A stretch of 64,000 nt of DNA from Haemaphysalis longicornis (taxonomy: Eukaryota; Arthropoda; Arachnida; Ixodida; Ixodidae), in the NCBI GenBank assembly GCA_013339765.2, contig CM023452.1, positions 162,687,581 through 162,751,580 on the forward strand. The letters are read 5' to 3'. A program made the translations under genes and the position numbers. Positions 44,137 through 57,249 of this stretch are shown piece after piece (position 1 is the stretch's first letter; the number at the start of each line of letters is the position of its first letter). Under the pieces are notes generated by a model that was not told the origin of the DNA, did no database searches, and was given only the letters and a program-made list of their open reading frames with translations.

Positions 44137-46485
44137 GATAATAAAGTATACTGTATACTGAACCCCTTTATATAGCCTTCATGAATTATGAGAAAGCATT
44201 TGACATGATCGAGACCTCAGCAGTCATTCAGCATTAAGGAATTAGGATGTAGACGAGGATTATGTAAAAATACTAGAGGATATTTACAATGGGTCTTACG
44301 GATATTTACAATGGGACAATACGAACGCCTCGCTCGCAGTCCCACAGGAAGACACATCCTCCAAAACCTAGGAATAGGATACCACACCCTATATCAGGAT
44401 GCAACAACTATTCCCCATAATATTCACGCTAACATCATAGCGAAACCACTTCCCCGCAACATGAATCCCACGTACCACACTGATCGGAGGGAACAACGAG
44501 CCCGCGCCCTGCACAAGAAATACAAAAACGACCCGTTAGTAGTGTACGTAGATGCAGCGGAATACAGGCACCATGAGGCTTTCACCGCAATCGCTGTTTG
44601 CAATTACCCCCAAACCAGCATCATTGATTCCATTACAGTCCGGACGCCCATCCCAGAACCGGCGGAAGAGGCGGCGATAGCGCTGGCCCTTTCACTCAAC
44701 CCTACCCCCGCAACAATCATTACGGATTCTAAAACCGCTCTCCAAAATTTTGCCGCTGGACGCATATCCCCAACGGCGCTCAAAATTTGCTCAGGAACCC
44801 CCCGCAATCCCCAGTACGACTGATCTGGACCCCCGCGCATTCTGGGCTCGAGGGAAACGAGGTGGCCCATGACCTAGCCCGAGGATTTACTATCCGGGCA
44901 GGGCCGAACCCGTATCCTTACCACGGAGCCCGGTCCACGCGGGACCGTCTGATCGGTTTTCACGATATTACCACCTACTATTTCCTCTCCCGCCGGATCT
45001 ATCCTCGGGCGGACAAATCCCTGACACTAGAACAAAGCCACGTCTGGCGCCAACTCCAGACGGGAGTCTTCCCCAATCCGGCCGTTATGACGCATATCCA
45101 CCCCAGCCTTTACCCAACCTCGGCGTGCCCCTTATGTGGCGCTCATGCCAACCTGGCCCACATCATCTGGGCATGCCCCCAGGACCCTTTCCCCGAAATC
45201 CCTTCTGAGGAGAGGTGGGAGGCCTCGCTTCGCAGCCCCGACCCGGACCTACAGGTACGCCTGGTCAAGAGGGCGGAAGAGGTCGCCGAAAGGCATCGGC
45301 CTACGGTCACCACGAGCTCGCCCACCTAACTCAAGGAGAAGACGTCCTGGTGGGGTGGACGTTCAGCCCTTACCCGTCGCCAACATAAGGACTTCAATTC
45401 TCTTTGGTCGCTTCCTCAGCCAATAAAGTGTTTTCTCTCTCTCTCTCTCAGCTACCATCATCCTCCATAAGAAGAGCAGTAAAATACCTATAAAGAAGGG
45501 TGTCAGACAAGGAAACATAAAATCTCTAATGGCATTTACAGCATGTTTACAAGAAGTATTCACAACATTAGATTGGGAACAGGTGGGAGTAAGGGTTAAT
45601 AGAGAATACTCCAGTAACCTCAGATTTGCTGATGACCTTGGCTTGCTAAGTAACGCGGGGGACGAATTGCAATGTATGCTTACCACACTGGACAAACAGA
45701 GTAGAACCGTGAGCCCAATAGTTAATATACAGAAAAATAAAGTAATGATCAATAACCTCGGGACAGCACAGCGATTTGAGATAGGGAGCGAGGCAGTATA
45801 AGTGGTAAGCGAATATATCTACTGAGGCCATGTCGTGATCCTGGATCCAAGCTATGAGACAGGTAATTAGGAGGATGAGAATCGGGTGGAGTGCATTCGG
45901 CAGGCATTCTCAGATTATTAATGGCAGCCTACCATTGTCCCTAAAAAAGAAAGTGTATCACACCTGCATCTTACCGGTACTCACCTACGGGGCAGAAACT
46001 TTGAGGCTCACTAAAAGTGTTCAACATAAACTGAAGACGACTCAGCGAGCAATGGAATGGAAGATTATAGTGTATCATTAAAGGACAAGAAGAGAGCTTA
46101 GGGGATTAGGGAACAAACGCTTGTTAAGGACCTAATGGTTGAATTCAGGAAGAAGAAATAGACGTGGGTACTGCAAGCAATGCGAAGGCCAGATAACCGT
46201 TGGTCATTAAGGGTAACAGAGTGGTTACCTAGAGAAAGCAAGCGTGGCAGAGGTCGGCAGAAAGTTAGATGGGCAGACGAGATAAAAAGGTTTCCGGGGA
46301 TAAATTGGTCGCAGTTACCACAGCACCGCTGTAAATACCCTGTATATACCCTTTGTATGTTGTTTTTTTTTGTGATAAATAAACCACCATCGAATCGATT
46401 CGAATCGAATTGGAGATCAATGGGAGAGGCCTTTGCCCTGCAGTGGGCGCAGATAGGCTGGTGATGTTGGTTATGATAATAAAGT
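44137..46485 (+). mobile_element. RTE-clade LINE with 11-bp target duplication
   Basis: GATAATAAAGT occurs at 44137-44147 and 46475-46485; the left arm has one related copy (CAGATAACAAAGTT on its minus strand, near 7410), so this is a right-arm insertion. Frames read MNYEKAFDMIETSAVIQH (44180), then after a nested LINE GVRQGNIKSLMAFTACLQEVF (45500), NLRFADDLGLLSNAGDEL (45620, FADD active site), MRQVIRRMRIGWSAFGRHSQI, ILPVLTYGAETLRLT and KRGRGRQKVRWADEIKR. The 3' end CAGTGGGCGCAGATAGGCTG is typical of RTE elements. Stops and frameshifts are present. Confidence 0.88.
44300..45451 (+). mobile_element. I-clade LINE 3' end with RNase H, nested in the RTE LINE
   Basis: Two overlapping frames (44311-44823 and 44787-45329) encode an RNase H: VYVDAAEY (first Asp), EPAEEAAIALAL (Glu), IITDSKTA (second Asp), then after a frameshift IWTPAHSGLEGNEVAHDLARG (His/Asp block). 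A C-terminal zinc knuckle CPLCGAHANLAHIIWAC (CX2CX7HX4C) follows. It ends with CAATAAAGTGTTTT and a (CT)n tail. RNase H C-terminal to the RT is a mark of I-clade LINEs; the RT is missing by 5' truncation. GC content is visibly higher than in the surrounding RTE sequence. Confidence 0.85.
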
Positions 46486-47430
46486 TAAATCTAGTTAACA
46501 GCACCACCTCCTCCGTTTCTTCAGCCTTCTCATCAGAATTTGGAAAGTGGTTGAATTTTTTTTACGTGCAACGAAAGGTCCCAGCCGCATCCGCTTATAT
46601 GCCGTATCTACCAAGCATCCATTTACCAGGCTATCGTGCCACGGAATAGAGACTCCTGGTTTTGAATACGTTTTGTGCTGTTTCCGAGGGGAGGGGGGGA
46701 GCGTCACCCTTGCATGACCTGCTCACCGTAAGTACAATCCTTTGACGCAGGAGGTGCTGTATAGCTAGAACGGGGCTGGTATGTGATTTTTAGCCATTTT
46801 AGCTGTTTTAGCACTGCTGTCCCGGGTGACCATCTCATCCTACTTATGGCACCCAGAATACCTTGAGCCGAAGGCGTAGCGATAACCTCGTTTCTCCCTA
46901 ATTAGGAAGGAGGGTACGAACGAATACACACAGAAAGAAAGCCCATTTATGCATATGTACTCAGCGTCAACGGTTGCATATATTTTTAGAGGGCTTCACG
47001 CAATAACGTGGCCTGCTGCGCATGGTCACAAAATTCAGGTTTTCCCTGTATATTATATAGAATTAAAATTCCGGGCTCATGAATTTGCTCCACGAATAAG
47101 TACAACTTTCTAATAAAAAATTATCACTTGGTGATAGTCTTGTACTTCGTATTATGCACATTTTTTGTCGTTTCACACTTATGTGGTTGCTTGGCCGCCT
47201 GAAATAATCAGCTGCTGGAAATGCACTGCCATCGCTACTGAGCTTCCTCGGTGTCACACTCGCTCTCTTCTCAGATGTCGCCTGTGACAATATCGTACCA
47301 CACGACAGACGCCCCTAAGGTGTCGCAGGTGTTCGCCATCGCTGTCAGCCGCGTGCTGCAAACACACAACATGCTGTTGTCACTACCGAAATCAGCCAAA
47401 ACGCACTGAAAGTCGAACATACAGTTTTAA

Positions 47431-47812
47431 AAGGATGTTGCAACAGTTTGCTCTTCTCGAAAATCTAAAATAATTTCAGAAGCTAGTCAAAAAAGGCGTG
47501 AAGTGCTTGGTATACGGGGACACACTGAACTTCTGCCAAATATCACTGGTCTACGTGATTCAGATTATGTAGCAACTTGCTAAAAATATTTTATGCTTTT
47601 ATATAGGCTTAGCTTTTTTTTGTAAGTTTGAATGACGTCATGCCATTTACAAAAACCGCAACAAAAGCAAGGAAGAAACTGTGAGTCGTATGTGTTGGGA
47701 GGAGCAAATCCCGAACTGCCACTCTTTGCTGGAGATGACCGCAGCTAACGCAGTGCTTTCCAAGTACAACGGATGGAGTGACAGCGTTCCGCGGCAGTGT
47801 TGCAGGGCCCCT
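47431..47812. mobile_element. MITE with TTAA-type flanks, right-arm copy
   Basis: Reverse-orientation copy of 5518-6450 without the tRNA-like block. Its ends (AAGGATGTTGCAACAGT and, reversed, AGGGGCCCTGCAACACT) are bordered by TTAA at 47427-47430 and 47813-47816. Confidence 0.65.
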
Positions 47813-49675
47813 TTAACAGTCCCACTCGCTCCTAGCAGGTATACACAATAAGCATAGCTTTGTTCTTATTCAAGAGATGGTGTGGGTCTATGAGCACTCT
47901 AGTTTCTTGAATAAAAGGACCGGCGTGCGCAGTGTCAGCCGAGAAGCCAATATAGGTACCTTTCACGGAGGTTGGAGTTCAAAGTTTGTCTCCTGAGGAG
48001 CCAAGACTGTTGAGGATGAAGGCGGACGGTGTTTTTCTCTTATGTTTTGTTGTCTCAAAAAGCGTGCAACACAAAAACAGAATCAAAGACTGTTATGTGA
48101 GAAACAGATCTTGGTTTACTTATTAAAATCAACTTTGTGCCCCCATTAACAAACCTTATGCTACTAGGATTCGTTATGCATAAAACACTGTGTTTACAAT
48201 TGAAGGGAGCCCTACAGTACTCTGTTACCTGCTTGTTTAAGCATAGGTAATGCAAGCTGGGGTGAAAATTATTTTGTAAGTGACCACGTTTGATGCCAAT
48301 AAGAGCGGTGCGCATGAAGTGCCAGCTTTACCAACTTTTAATTAACCATTTTGCGTGTGTTTCAAATGCGAGTTGCCAAAAAATACTTCTCTTTAAAAAT
48401 TTTTGACTTCAGTTTATCCAGAATTTTTACAGCATTCTTTCTGCTACGACTGCAATAAAAATAGCTCAAAAGATTTCGAGGCCCACAAAATCAAAATCAG
48501 AAATCAGAATCAAATGGTTTTTTTTTTATTTTCCTCTGTGGAGAAACGGACCTCAAACCAAAAGCTGCTCATTCAGCAGCTTGACGAGGCCTGAGGCCCT
48601 ACACACAAGGTAGCAGCGGCAGAATACAGGATATTATCCAGGTTCGAAAAAATGGGGAAGGAGATGGAGAGAAGAAAAAATAATTGTTCCCAAAAAGGGT
48701 GTGATCAAGAATAACAACAAATAACAGGAAATAATTACATACGCACAAACGTAAATAAAACAACACAGTACACTCACATAGTATAAAAACATGTACGCGC
48801 GCAAAAATGTGAACAACCGTGATCATATATACACCGGCATAAACACGTATACACGCGTATGTCATGTACACAAAAGTCCGGTGCCCGCATGCATACCTGC
48901 TGGGAAAATGACAATTTATTACAAGTTACTTTCGGAAAGAAAATGACAAAAAAGCTTGGTACGTTTTGTACGAAATAATAAAAAAAATAAACCCGGAAGA
49001 ATCAGACGTTCACACAACACTGTGAACAACGCAAAAAATAAAACAACACGCACGCACATATATGGAACTCAAAGGAAAAATTCGACAGGTCATTTTGGAC
49101 TAATGAAGTAGAACAGTGTAGCACGCCACTCGAGAACTCTCTGCTATCTTCTACCCTTAAGAAAGTCTGCTAAAAATTGTGTAATTAAACCAAGTTTATT
49201 TCTTTCGCGTACCATCAAAAAAAGTTATATTAGTGTTCTGGGTGTAAGGTATTATATATTTTAGCATTTGTTGACCGTACTTTGGGCGCGTTCTGAAAGA
49301 AGCCACTTTTCTGTGTTCTGAGTATTAGCGGCCGCTATGAGTTCTTGCAATGCTGAAATTTTGATTAGGAAAGTAGTGTGGAGTGAGGTTTTAGAAGTGA
49401 ACAATGAAACAATAATGTACTGACGCATCATTTGAACGGGTAGACATTTGAAGCGAGTGAAGAGTGTTTTAGTATGAGCACAGTACTGTTCGCTCGTAAC
49501 GAATGCAAATCGCATTATTTTGCATGCTTACAATTGTATTCACGTTAGTGTGTGATGCGGTACCCCAAACAAGATGACAATATGTAATATGAGATAGAAA
49601 TAATGAATCGTACATCTGCCTTTTTATGTTAACTGGAAGAATGCCATGACACCAAAAAAGGGCTTTTATAGCTTT

Positions 49676-51821
49676 TTACAAACTTATGGCTGCGCAATTA
49701 GTGTGTTCAATCCATCTAGGGTACTCGTCAAATATTGCGCCCAATGTTTTATGGGGGCTAACGACATCGTTAATATTATTACTAAGGTTTATAACTAAAT
49801 GTCTTTCTACGCGCCGATTTATTGAGCGGAAAAGGAGAGCTTTCGACTTAATGGTATTTGTTTTTAGATGGTTCGTGTTAGACCAATTTAAAAGGCATTT
49901 TAGGATATGATTTGCTTTCGGAATTGTTTCTGTAGTTGTAGGACCAGAGATCAATAGAGAAGTGTCAGCGTAAATTAGAAATTGTGTTCCTTTAGAAATC
50001 TTTACCAGGTAATTAATGTAAACATTAAAAAGAAAAGGTGATAATATACTGCCCCGAGGAACACCACTGTTTAGGTAACGTTTGGATGAAGAACAATCAT
50101 CGATATGCACTATTTGTTGACAATCTTCAAGGTATGAGCTGAACTTTTGGAGTGTCGTGCCTCTCACTCCATACTGGCTTAATTTATCTAAGATACTATT
50201 GTGGTTTAAGCAATCAAAAGCCTTACTGAAGTCCATAAAGACTCCTAATGTTAAAAGCGTGTTTTTATATTGTGCACTAGTGTTTATTTTTGGTATAATA
50301 AAGCCAATTCTGTAGAGAAACCTTTACGGAAGCCGAATTGAGATTGTGAAATTAGCTGATCCGCATCAAAGAAGCTGTGCAAACGTGGGAGTACGATTTT
50401 TTCGAACACTTTAGAAAAAACAGGCAGAATAGAGATTGGGCCATAATTACTCATGACATCTTTTGAGCCTGGCTTGAAAAGGACTCGAACTTTGGCTAGT
50501 TCCATTCGTACAGGAAAGACCGCTGAGTCTAGTGAAAGGTTGAGGATATGACAAAGTGGTAATGAAAGTAAGTCAGCAACAAATTTTACGGGCTTAATTG
50601 TAATGCCTTTAACGTCAGTGCTGGAATTGTTTTTAATTACATGGTGACAGCGAAAACTTCCTGTGAATCTGTGGGGCTCAGGAACACTGATTCCGTTGTT
50701 TTATTTGAAATCCTGGAACACACATCCCTGTTATAGTTTGTTCTTATAATTTCAGTAAATAGGTTATTAAAGCAATCAGCCAATGGCACGCCCGATGTTG
50801 GTGACCCATCAATAATTAGTTCTCCAATGTCACTTCTTACGTTTATTTTGTTGGTTACCTCATTTATTGAACGCCAAATTAGCTTAGAGTCCTTCCTATT
50901 TACTGTGAAACTTTCCGAGTAGCAGTCATGCTTCGCCTTCCGCAATTTATTGTTTAATTTATTCCTAAACTTCTTAAACACAGCGTAGTCACTGGGATCT
51001 CTGCTTATTAGAAAGCTATGGTACAGAGGTTCTTTCTTTTTCAATCAATCTCCAAAGGCTAGGGAAACCCATGGAAATTTAAGTTTTTGTGTGGTTTACG
51101 TGTTGATAATGGAAAACAAATATGTTAAACCTTCTTAAACGAATCAAGAAAACCATTGTAAGCATCATAGACTGAAAGAGATTTAAGACATTGTGTCCAC
51201 AATGTTTCATATATCATTTGCCTGAAAGATTCTAGTTTCGTACGGTAATTGCCCGGAACGTTGCGCATCTATTTTGAGCTGGTGTAGAATGACAAGTTTC
51301 GATATTATGAATATGGGACAATGATTGCTGAGAAAGGAAGAAACTGCGCCTGACAATGGCACTGTGCTATCAATGTTAATAATAAAGTCAATAGTGGTTG
51401 ATGAATAAATGGTGACCCTCGTTGTAGAAGTGATAACGTTTGTGAATCTATTGTACTGAATTGCCGCAGTAAATTGCACTAAACGGGTGGTAATTTCACC
51501 TATATTAATATTGAAATCTCCGCCCAGCAGTAAGATATACTTATTTTGTGAGCAGTAGTTTAAAACGTATTTAAAAATTTGAAAAAGGTGCCATGGTTTC
51601 CATTAGGGGGCTTCACCACCTCCTCGGGACGGCCTGTTTAGGAAACAACAAGCGTACGATGGCAATGTTAGTAGGTCGACTTCGTTGTGACACCACGTTT
51701 CGCTGAATACAATACAAGCTATTGACATCGCAAAGTTACTTAAAATACTTTGAATTTCATCGTGCTTGTTTCTCATTAATCGGATGTTGAAATGAACATA
51801 CGAAATACTGCTGGCCTTCAC
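49676..51821 (-). pseudogene. LINE-B ORF2: endonuclease plus reverse transcriptase
   Basis: Endonuclease landmarks are YVHFNIRLMRNKHDEI and VFSETW (51821-51603), LLGGDFNINIGEI (about 51530-51490) and TIDFIIN...SNHCPIF (the SDH motif changed to SNH; 51479-51207). RT landmarks are KVRVLFKPGSKDVMSNYGPI (50505), MDFSKAFDCLNHNSILDKLS (50236), GVPRGSILSPFLFNVYIN and FLIYADTSLL, where the active-site YADD is YADT. Loss of the second active-site aspartate would abolish polymerase activity even without the frameshifts. CR1/Jockey-like by the FSKAFD block. Confidence 0.8.
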
Positions 51822-52979
51822 CCTGCAACGAATGTCACTTGATATGACCCGATCTTAAAAATCTACAGCAGTGATGAGGGAACGAACAGACGTCACTAGC
51901 GGGAAGGGCAGCGAAATGAAAATTACACCAGGTAATAGAAGGTGTGTAACAACGCAAGTGATTCATTCTTAAAAGGGACAGAGCCAAACAGGATAACGTC
52001 AGGAGTTGCAGGTGTATGTGGCTACGCAAGATATAAGAACGAATTTTCAGTTGCACCAAGAAAAATAGACTACAGCGAGCGCAGTTAGCGTCGCTCGAAA
52101 ACAGTGAGAGGGAATGCAAAAAACAGCCTTTGGCGTGCATTACCTCCCCATGTGCAGACATTCTGTAATGTCCTCACTGTGAACAATCTTGATTCAAGTG
52201 CCCCGTCCGAGTGCCGAGCAAAGACCTTGCCATTACGCACCCGCACCTACTTCCAATTTACTTCATGCTTACGAGCGATTGCTTGACATAGGAGGCGTTT
52301 CAAGGGTGCGCACAAATGCTCATTAATTAATACCGGGGCCTGTGAATCAAAACCGAGATCACTTGCTCGCAAGTCTGACCGGGCGAGCCTTTTCAAGGAA
52401 CAGGTCTCGTTTTCTGCGGCTGGCAAACTACACGACGATGTTCCTCACAGCAGGGCTCTTAGCTGTAGGGAACTCCATGGACAAATTTTATGTCAGCCGG
52501 TGTTACGGGTTCTTCAGTAGCTTCACCAATTATAGCTATTACTTCCGTAAGATCTTGTTCCTTACGGAAAGGCACTCCCTTAATCTCTAGGTTAGCAACA
52601 CGATAGTGCTGCTCAAGTCGAACAAGCCTGACCTCGTGCTCCTTGACCTGTTGAGACAGGTCACGACACTGGTCTCAAGCCTGGCGTTCGTTTCTTCAAG
52701 AGCTGATTCTCGGCAAGCCAACCCCTCATTTGCCATATTGATCAGTGTCAAGCTAGCCTTGATTTTATGCATTTACTTTCGGAAATCATGATCAAAGCTG
52801 TCCCTAAACTCCTTAGGCTGGGCCCTAAAATCACGCTTCACTTCATTGAAAAGAGCGGTGCAGTCTTTAGACCTGGTCAACACACTTCAGTCAAGACTAT
52901 AGATAATACACTGTGGCAGCGGCAGCAGCAGGAGAAGCAAAAAATGTATTTCGAGGGCAAAAAACAGTTACATTAACAC

Positions 52980-53316
52980 ACCTGCATATACGAAGAATGC
53001 GTTTTGTGAGCATGCTCTATCTTGCCGCTGCCGCTGCTGCCAAGTGATCGGTGGTCCGTCGTTGCGTTGATTTTATATCCACAACAGCCAATGATGGTCC
53101 AACGACAGCGCAGGGCTCACGTTACGTCACGCTATCGCCGTGATTCTTTTCACATGACCGCCTGTTGCATCTTTTCAGATGACCGCGGAGATGAACTGCG
53201 CAGGCTGGAGACAATCAGTATACAACGAAAGCATGCGGTGCGCAGGTGGGACTTGCACGTACGAAGAATGCGTTTTTTAGCACGCTATATCTTGCCGCCG
53301 CAGCGGCTGCCGATTG
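52980..53316 (-). repeat. Tandem 5' leader units of LINE-B (~271 bp period)
   Basis: ACGAAGAATGCGTTTT followed by a CTTGCCGC(T/C)GC(C/A) block occurs at 52990 and again at 53261, 271 bp apart; the outer unit is truncated at the element end. Repeated leader units resemble promoter monomers of some LINEs. Confidence 0.6.
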
Positions 53317-54228
53317 ACGATGGATATTTAAATGAAGCAATGGACGATGATACGAAAAGGTATACTTAAATAAGTTTGACACGAAATTTGGAAGATGAGA
53401 TTACTTTCTAAATAACTTCTTCTGCATCTGGAGGAATACTTGCGAAGTTCCTACCATAACGGTTAAGCCTGAATTGGCCTAGCGTTTGCACAACCACCGT
53501 TGTTGTTGTGCGGTACACACAAAAGGACGCCGCTTCAAGCAGTAAATAAAAAAATGCCACAGCTTGCACTACTGTTTCAAGGATGGAGAAGCAGCCGAGC
53601 GGGCAACCCTAAACCTACGTCAGAGACCCGGCTGTTGCACATCCCATGAATTCCTAACTTGCCCCTGAAAGTTCTCCGTGACTGGCTGACCCGGATTGTG
53701 TTGCCCACACCTTTCCCATCTCCCCCAGCGTAGACCGCTTTGGCACCCACTCCCACCGGGGGCAACCGGCTTCTAGAACGCGGAGTCTGTAGCCCGAATT
53801 CAGAGTCTGTGTTCCCCAATTCAGTCGCGAACGCACGTGAATTGGCGAGGAGAACAGCACGTGAGAGATCACACGACGAACGCTGGGCAGAAGTTTTCTC
53901 GAAAATCACGCTGGCCGACGCCGGCTGCTCCTCATGAGGCGCACGCATGCGTGCACTTGGTATTTTTTGTACTTTTTCTGGCACGTCTCTTCGGCGGAAA
54001 TGAAAGCCCAAAAAGCTCTGCTGCTAAACACACGTTTGAGTTTCTGGGGTAATTGAACCTGCGTCACCAAAAGAGGAGCCCGATTTGTTACTGTGGCCCG
54101 GTGTTATGTGTATTTTCCCAGCGGCTATGCGGAAGTCAGCCAATGCGTACCGCGTGACACCCGAACGTGAGTGCACGTGAGTTGATTTATACTCAGCGTA
54201 ATGCGCCAACGCTAAACAGGTGATGACT

Positions 54229-54330
54229 GCCGCCATAGTGGAGGGCTCCGGATTAATTCTGACATTTAACCTTAACTGAAACTCCGGATTAATTCTGACC
54301 TTTAACCTTAACTGAAACTGAGACTTTAGC
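54229..54330 (-). repeat. Ruka fragment with 37-bp tandem duplication
   Basis: On the minus strand TTAATCCGGAGCCCTCCACT matches the Ruka core. The unit CTCCGGATTAATTCTGAC(A/C)TTTAACCTTAACTGAAA is repeated twice in tandem (about 54242-54316). Confidence 0.7.
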
Positions 54331-54847
54331 GTTTGATATTTCGGCGAGAACGTAAGCAGATGAAATGTCGTGAAGTGTTGCCAGTCGTTCCATTGTACTA
54401 ATTCGCGACGAAAGCAACTAAGGGAAAGTGAATGAAGGAACGAAGACACAATGCGGGTGCCTGTCAAAAATGTTCGTCCCAAGACACCAAGAAATGAAAG
54501 CAAAGAAAAGGACGCGATTAAAATGTAGCAGGAAACAAGCCTCCGCTAATTATAGCTAGCCTTTCGCCTTAAAAGCAATTAAGCGGACGTAAGTGTCCCA
54601 AGAAATTTTTGATGCTGGATTACCTGCGATAAACAGAAAGCTTGTTATGGTTGAAATTATTGCGGCTGCGCTCCGGCCCGACAGAGGCCCTGAACTGGGG
54701 AAACCGCAGGACGCCTATGAAGGAACGACAAAAAGCAGCTGTTTGCTGCAGAGTTACGCTAGAGGTGGGAAATATATGAAGACGCTTCGTGCTGTCTCGG
54801 CTACTGAGAAGATGACGTCCACATTGCAGTCTACATGGAACCCGCTT
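54331..54847. other. Unassigned sequence between right arm and LINE-C
   Basis: No recognisable gene; the 117-residue frame at 54593-54946 runs into the LINE-C 3' end and lacks motifs. Confidence 0.35.
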
Positions 54848-55899
54848 TTTTTATTCATTTATCCTAAAGGCCCTTACGGGCGTAACATAGGGGTTGCAGT
54901 GAAAAAAAAACACCTGGTAACATTAAAAACAGCAACACCCATGTAAATGCGAATAGAAACACATTCACGTCGAAATGCATAGTTACAAAAAAGGGTCCAC
55001 AAATGGCGCACAACAGTTCTCCAATTTCTAAAATGCGGTGGTTAAAAAATGACCCAGGTTAAAAATGACAGAAACATCAAACAGGCAACCAATCTAAGAG
55101 GTTCAAAAATGACACAAACACTGAAAAATGATTTGTACATTGAGGAATAACTGTAACTATTTGATAAATGAGTAGTGGTTAATGAAGGTCACGATGTTAC
55201 CTGGGAGCTGATTCCAGTAACGAATAGCAAGTAAGAGGGGCGAGAAAAAAAAATAGGTTGGTGCGCGCGAATATTGGTTGAACTTTGAATGCATGATCTA
55301 AACAGGAAAAAACGCGACCAACGGGTCTTATGTGCAAGGCAGCGAAAGAAGAATGGCTGTGGTGTAGCCTGTAAAAAACCGATGAAAGGCTATGAAGCCG
55401 TGGTTCTTGTAGAGGTGGTAAGTTCAGTGATTGTTTCATTTATGTTATACTTGATGTTCGTGAGTAGTTCCTGAGAATGAACCGGGCAGCTTTATTTTGG
55501 AGTGCCTCATGTTTATTTGCGAGATACGACTGATTGGGGTTCCAGATAAGCGCTGCATATTCAATCTTTGATGGAGCAAGTGTTTGGTAGTCCAGAAGGT
55601 TTGTGGATATGTTAGCTGAATGAATATTGCGCCGAATGAATCAGAGTGATTTAGAAGATTGGCTGGTTGTTGTATAGATATGGTGATTCCAGGTTAGATC
55701 AAACTTTATGTGGACCACCAAGTATTTTACCATGGTTACGGTTTGTACAGGCATACTATTGAGAAAATGTGACGGGGCTCAGACGAGATAGTTTTGGTAA
55801 ATGTTATGGTGTTAGTTTTAGGTAAATTTACTTCTATCTGCCAATCCCTACACCATTTCGTCAGTTGATTAAGGTCTGCTTGCAAGGATAACAAATCTT

Positions 55900-56652
55900 G
55901 GAGGTTTTATTTGCCTATAAATGACGCAGTCATCCGCAAATAATCAGATAAAAAATAGATATTAGTGTTAATGTCGTTGATGTATATCAAAAATAAGATA
56001 GGACCCAAGACTGAGCCCTGTGCAACAACGGAAGTTTCTTCAGTTAAAGAGGAGGAATGGTAATTAATGGTTACTGACTGAAACCGATGGGTTAAGAAGT
56101 TCTTAGTCCACCTATTAACCTTAGTGTTGATAGTAAGAACAGTAAGTTTTTAAATTAGGCGGATGTGAGGGACCTTGTCGGAGGCCTTGGCGAAACCTAT
56201 AAATATAACATCTATTCGTGACGACGAATGGACTGCATTATGAAAATCAGTCATTAATTCGAATAATTGAGTTTCACAAAAACGGCCTCTCAAAAAGCCA
56301 TGTTGATTAGAAAAAAAGAAGCTGTGTTTGTTAGGTAGCTCATTACGGCAGATGATATTATGTGTTGTAGAAGTTTGCAAACTATGCTGGTTAAGGGAAT
56401 CGGTCTGTAATTGAGAGGCACAGATGGGTCACCTGATTTGAAGATGGGGATAACACGGGCAATTCTCCAAGCAAACGGTACGCATCCTGTGTCTATGGTT
56501 TGCTGAAATAAAGCAGCTAAGTTCGGGGATATGACAACTTTAGTCATTTTTAGTAGTTTGGTGCATATTTCATTGGGGCCTGGTGCAGAGTTGGTGGGAA
56601 GTCTATCAATGGCTGTAGCAATACCCTCCTGAGGGATAAGCAAGTCATCCAT
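55900..56652 (-). pseudogene. LINE-C reverse transcriptase core
   Basis: Blocks in order: TAIDRLPTNSAPGPNEICTK (56652), ARVIPIFKSGDPSVPLNYRP, NQHGFLRGRFCETQLFELM, VIFIGFAKASDKVPH (block A, catalytic Asp region degraded), AQGSVLGPILFLIYINDINT (about 56030-55970) and LFADDCVIYRQIK (active site FADD, about 55945-55905). At least three frame changes are needed to connect them. Confidence 0.75.
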
Positions 56653-57249
56653 TGCTGCATCGAACGACTGTATATTAGGAGTGGCTGGTAATGGGCTTTA
56701 ATTCGTAAACACAGAAAAAAAGAGAATTGAATTCCTCTGCAGCCTCTGAAAGGAAGGCTCTGTTCTATTTTTAGACAATGATATGGACGATGATGATGAT
56801 TACTTTGGATTTATCACTTTCTAACATTTGCTGCTGTTGGTCTGCAGTAGGTTTGTTATATTGTTGTAAAAAAATTTTCCTTGGCTCTTGGCTGCTTCGA
56901 TTTCTGCTTTGCACAGTTTAGAGTGTTCTTTGTAGCGCTTCCTATCATCGGCTGAATCAGATCGTCTGGCCTTGGAATAAAGTCGCTTTTTTTATTGATG
57001 CATCGTTTATCGCCGGTCGTAAACTACGCGCTTTGCGTCGATGACGTGATACAGACTCTTGGAACGTATTTTTCTTTCAGTTCCAGAAGCTTATCGCGAA
57101 AAATTTGCCAGTTTTTTTTACATTTCTGAGAGAAAAGGAAGTGAAGAACTGCGCGGAAAATAATAACAATTCGGTCTCTATTATGCCGCGGTTCGCGCGG
57201 CTGTAATCAAAAATGGTTTTCTTTTTATTGTCGGTTTTGCAGCTTTGTA

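Larger units (their letters stand above)
48488..53316 (-). mobile_element. LINE-B, near full-length, right arm only
   Basis: Inserted between sequence matching left-arm bases 2440 and 2430, where the left arm is uninterrupted. Read on the minus strand it has a 5' region with repeated units (53316-52980), ORF1 remnants (52980-52100), ORF2 endonuclease and RT (51821-49676) and a 3' end in ATTTTG-type repeats near 48488. Many frameshifts and stops are present. A target duplication is not obvious. Confidence 0.8.
28351..54050 (-). repeat. Right arm of the giant inverted duplication
   Basis: Reverse-orientation counterpart of the left arm. Its inner edge is at CTTAGACATGTATTTTAAG (28351), paired with the hairpin at 25277-25304. 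Right-arm-only insertions are LINE 3' stubs at 28794 and 42171, the RTE/I-clade nest at 44148-46474 and LINE-B at about 48488-53316. Confidence 0.9.

Noticed and set aside
53577..54011. 144-residue minus-strand frame in the right arm
   Set aside because: The left-arm counterpart is interrupted and shifted; no family motif.
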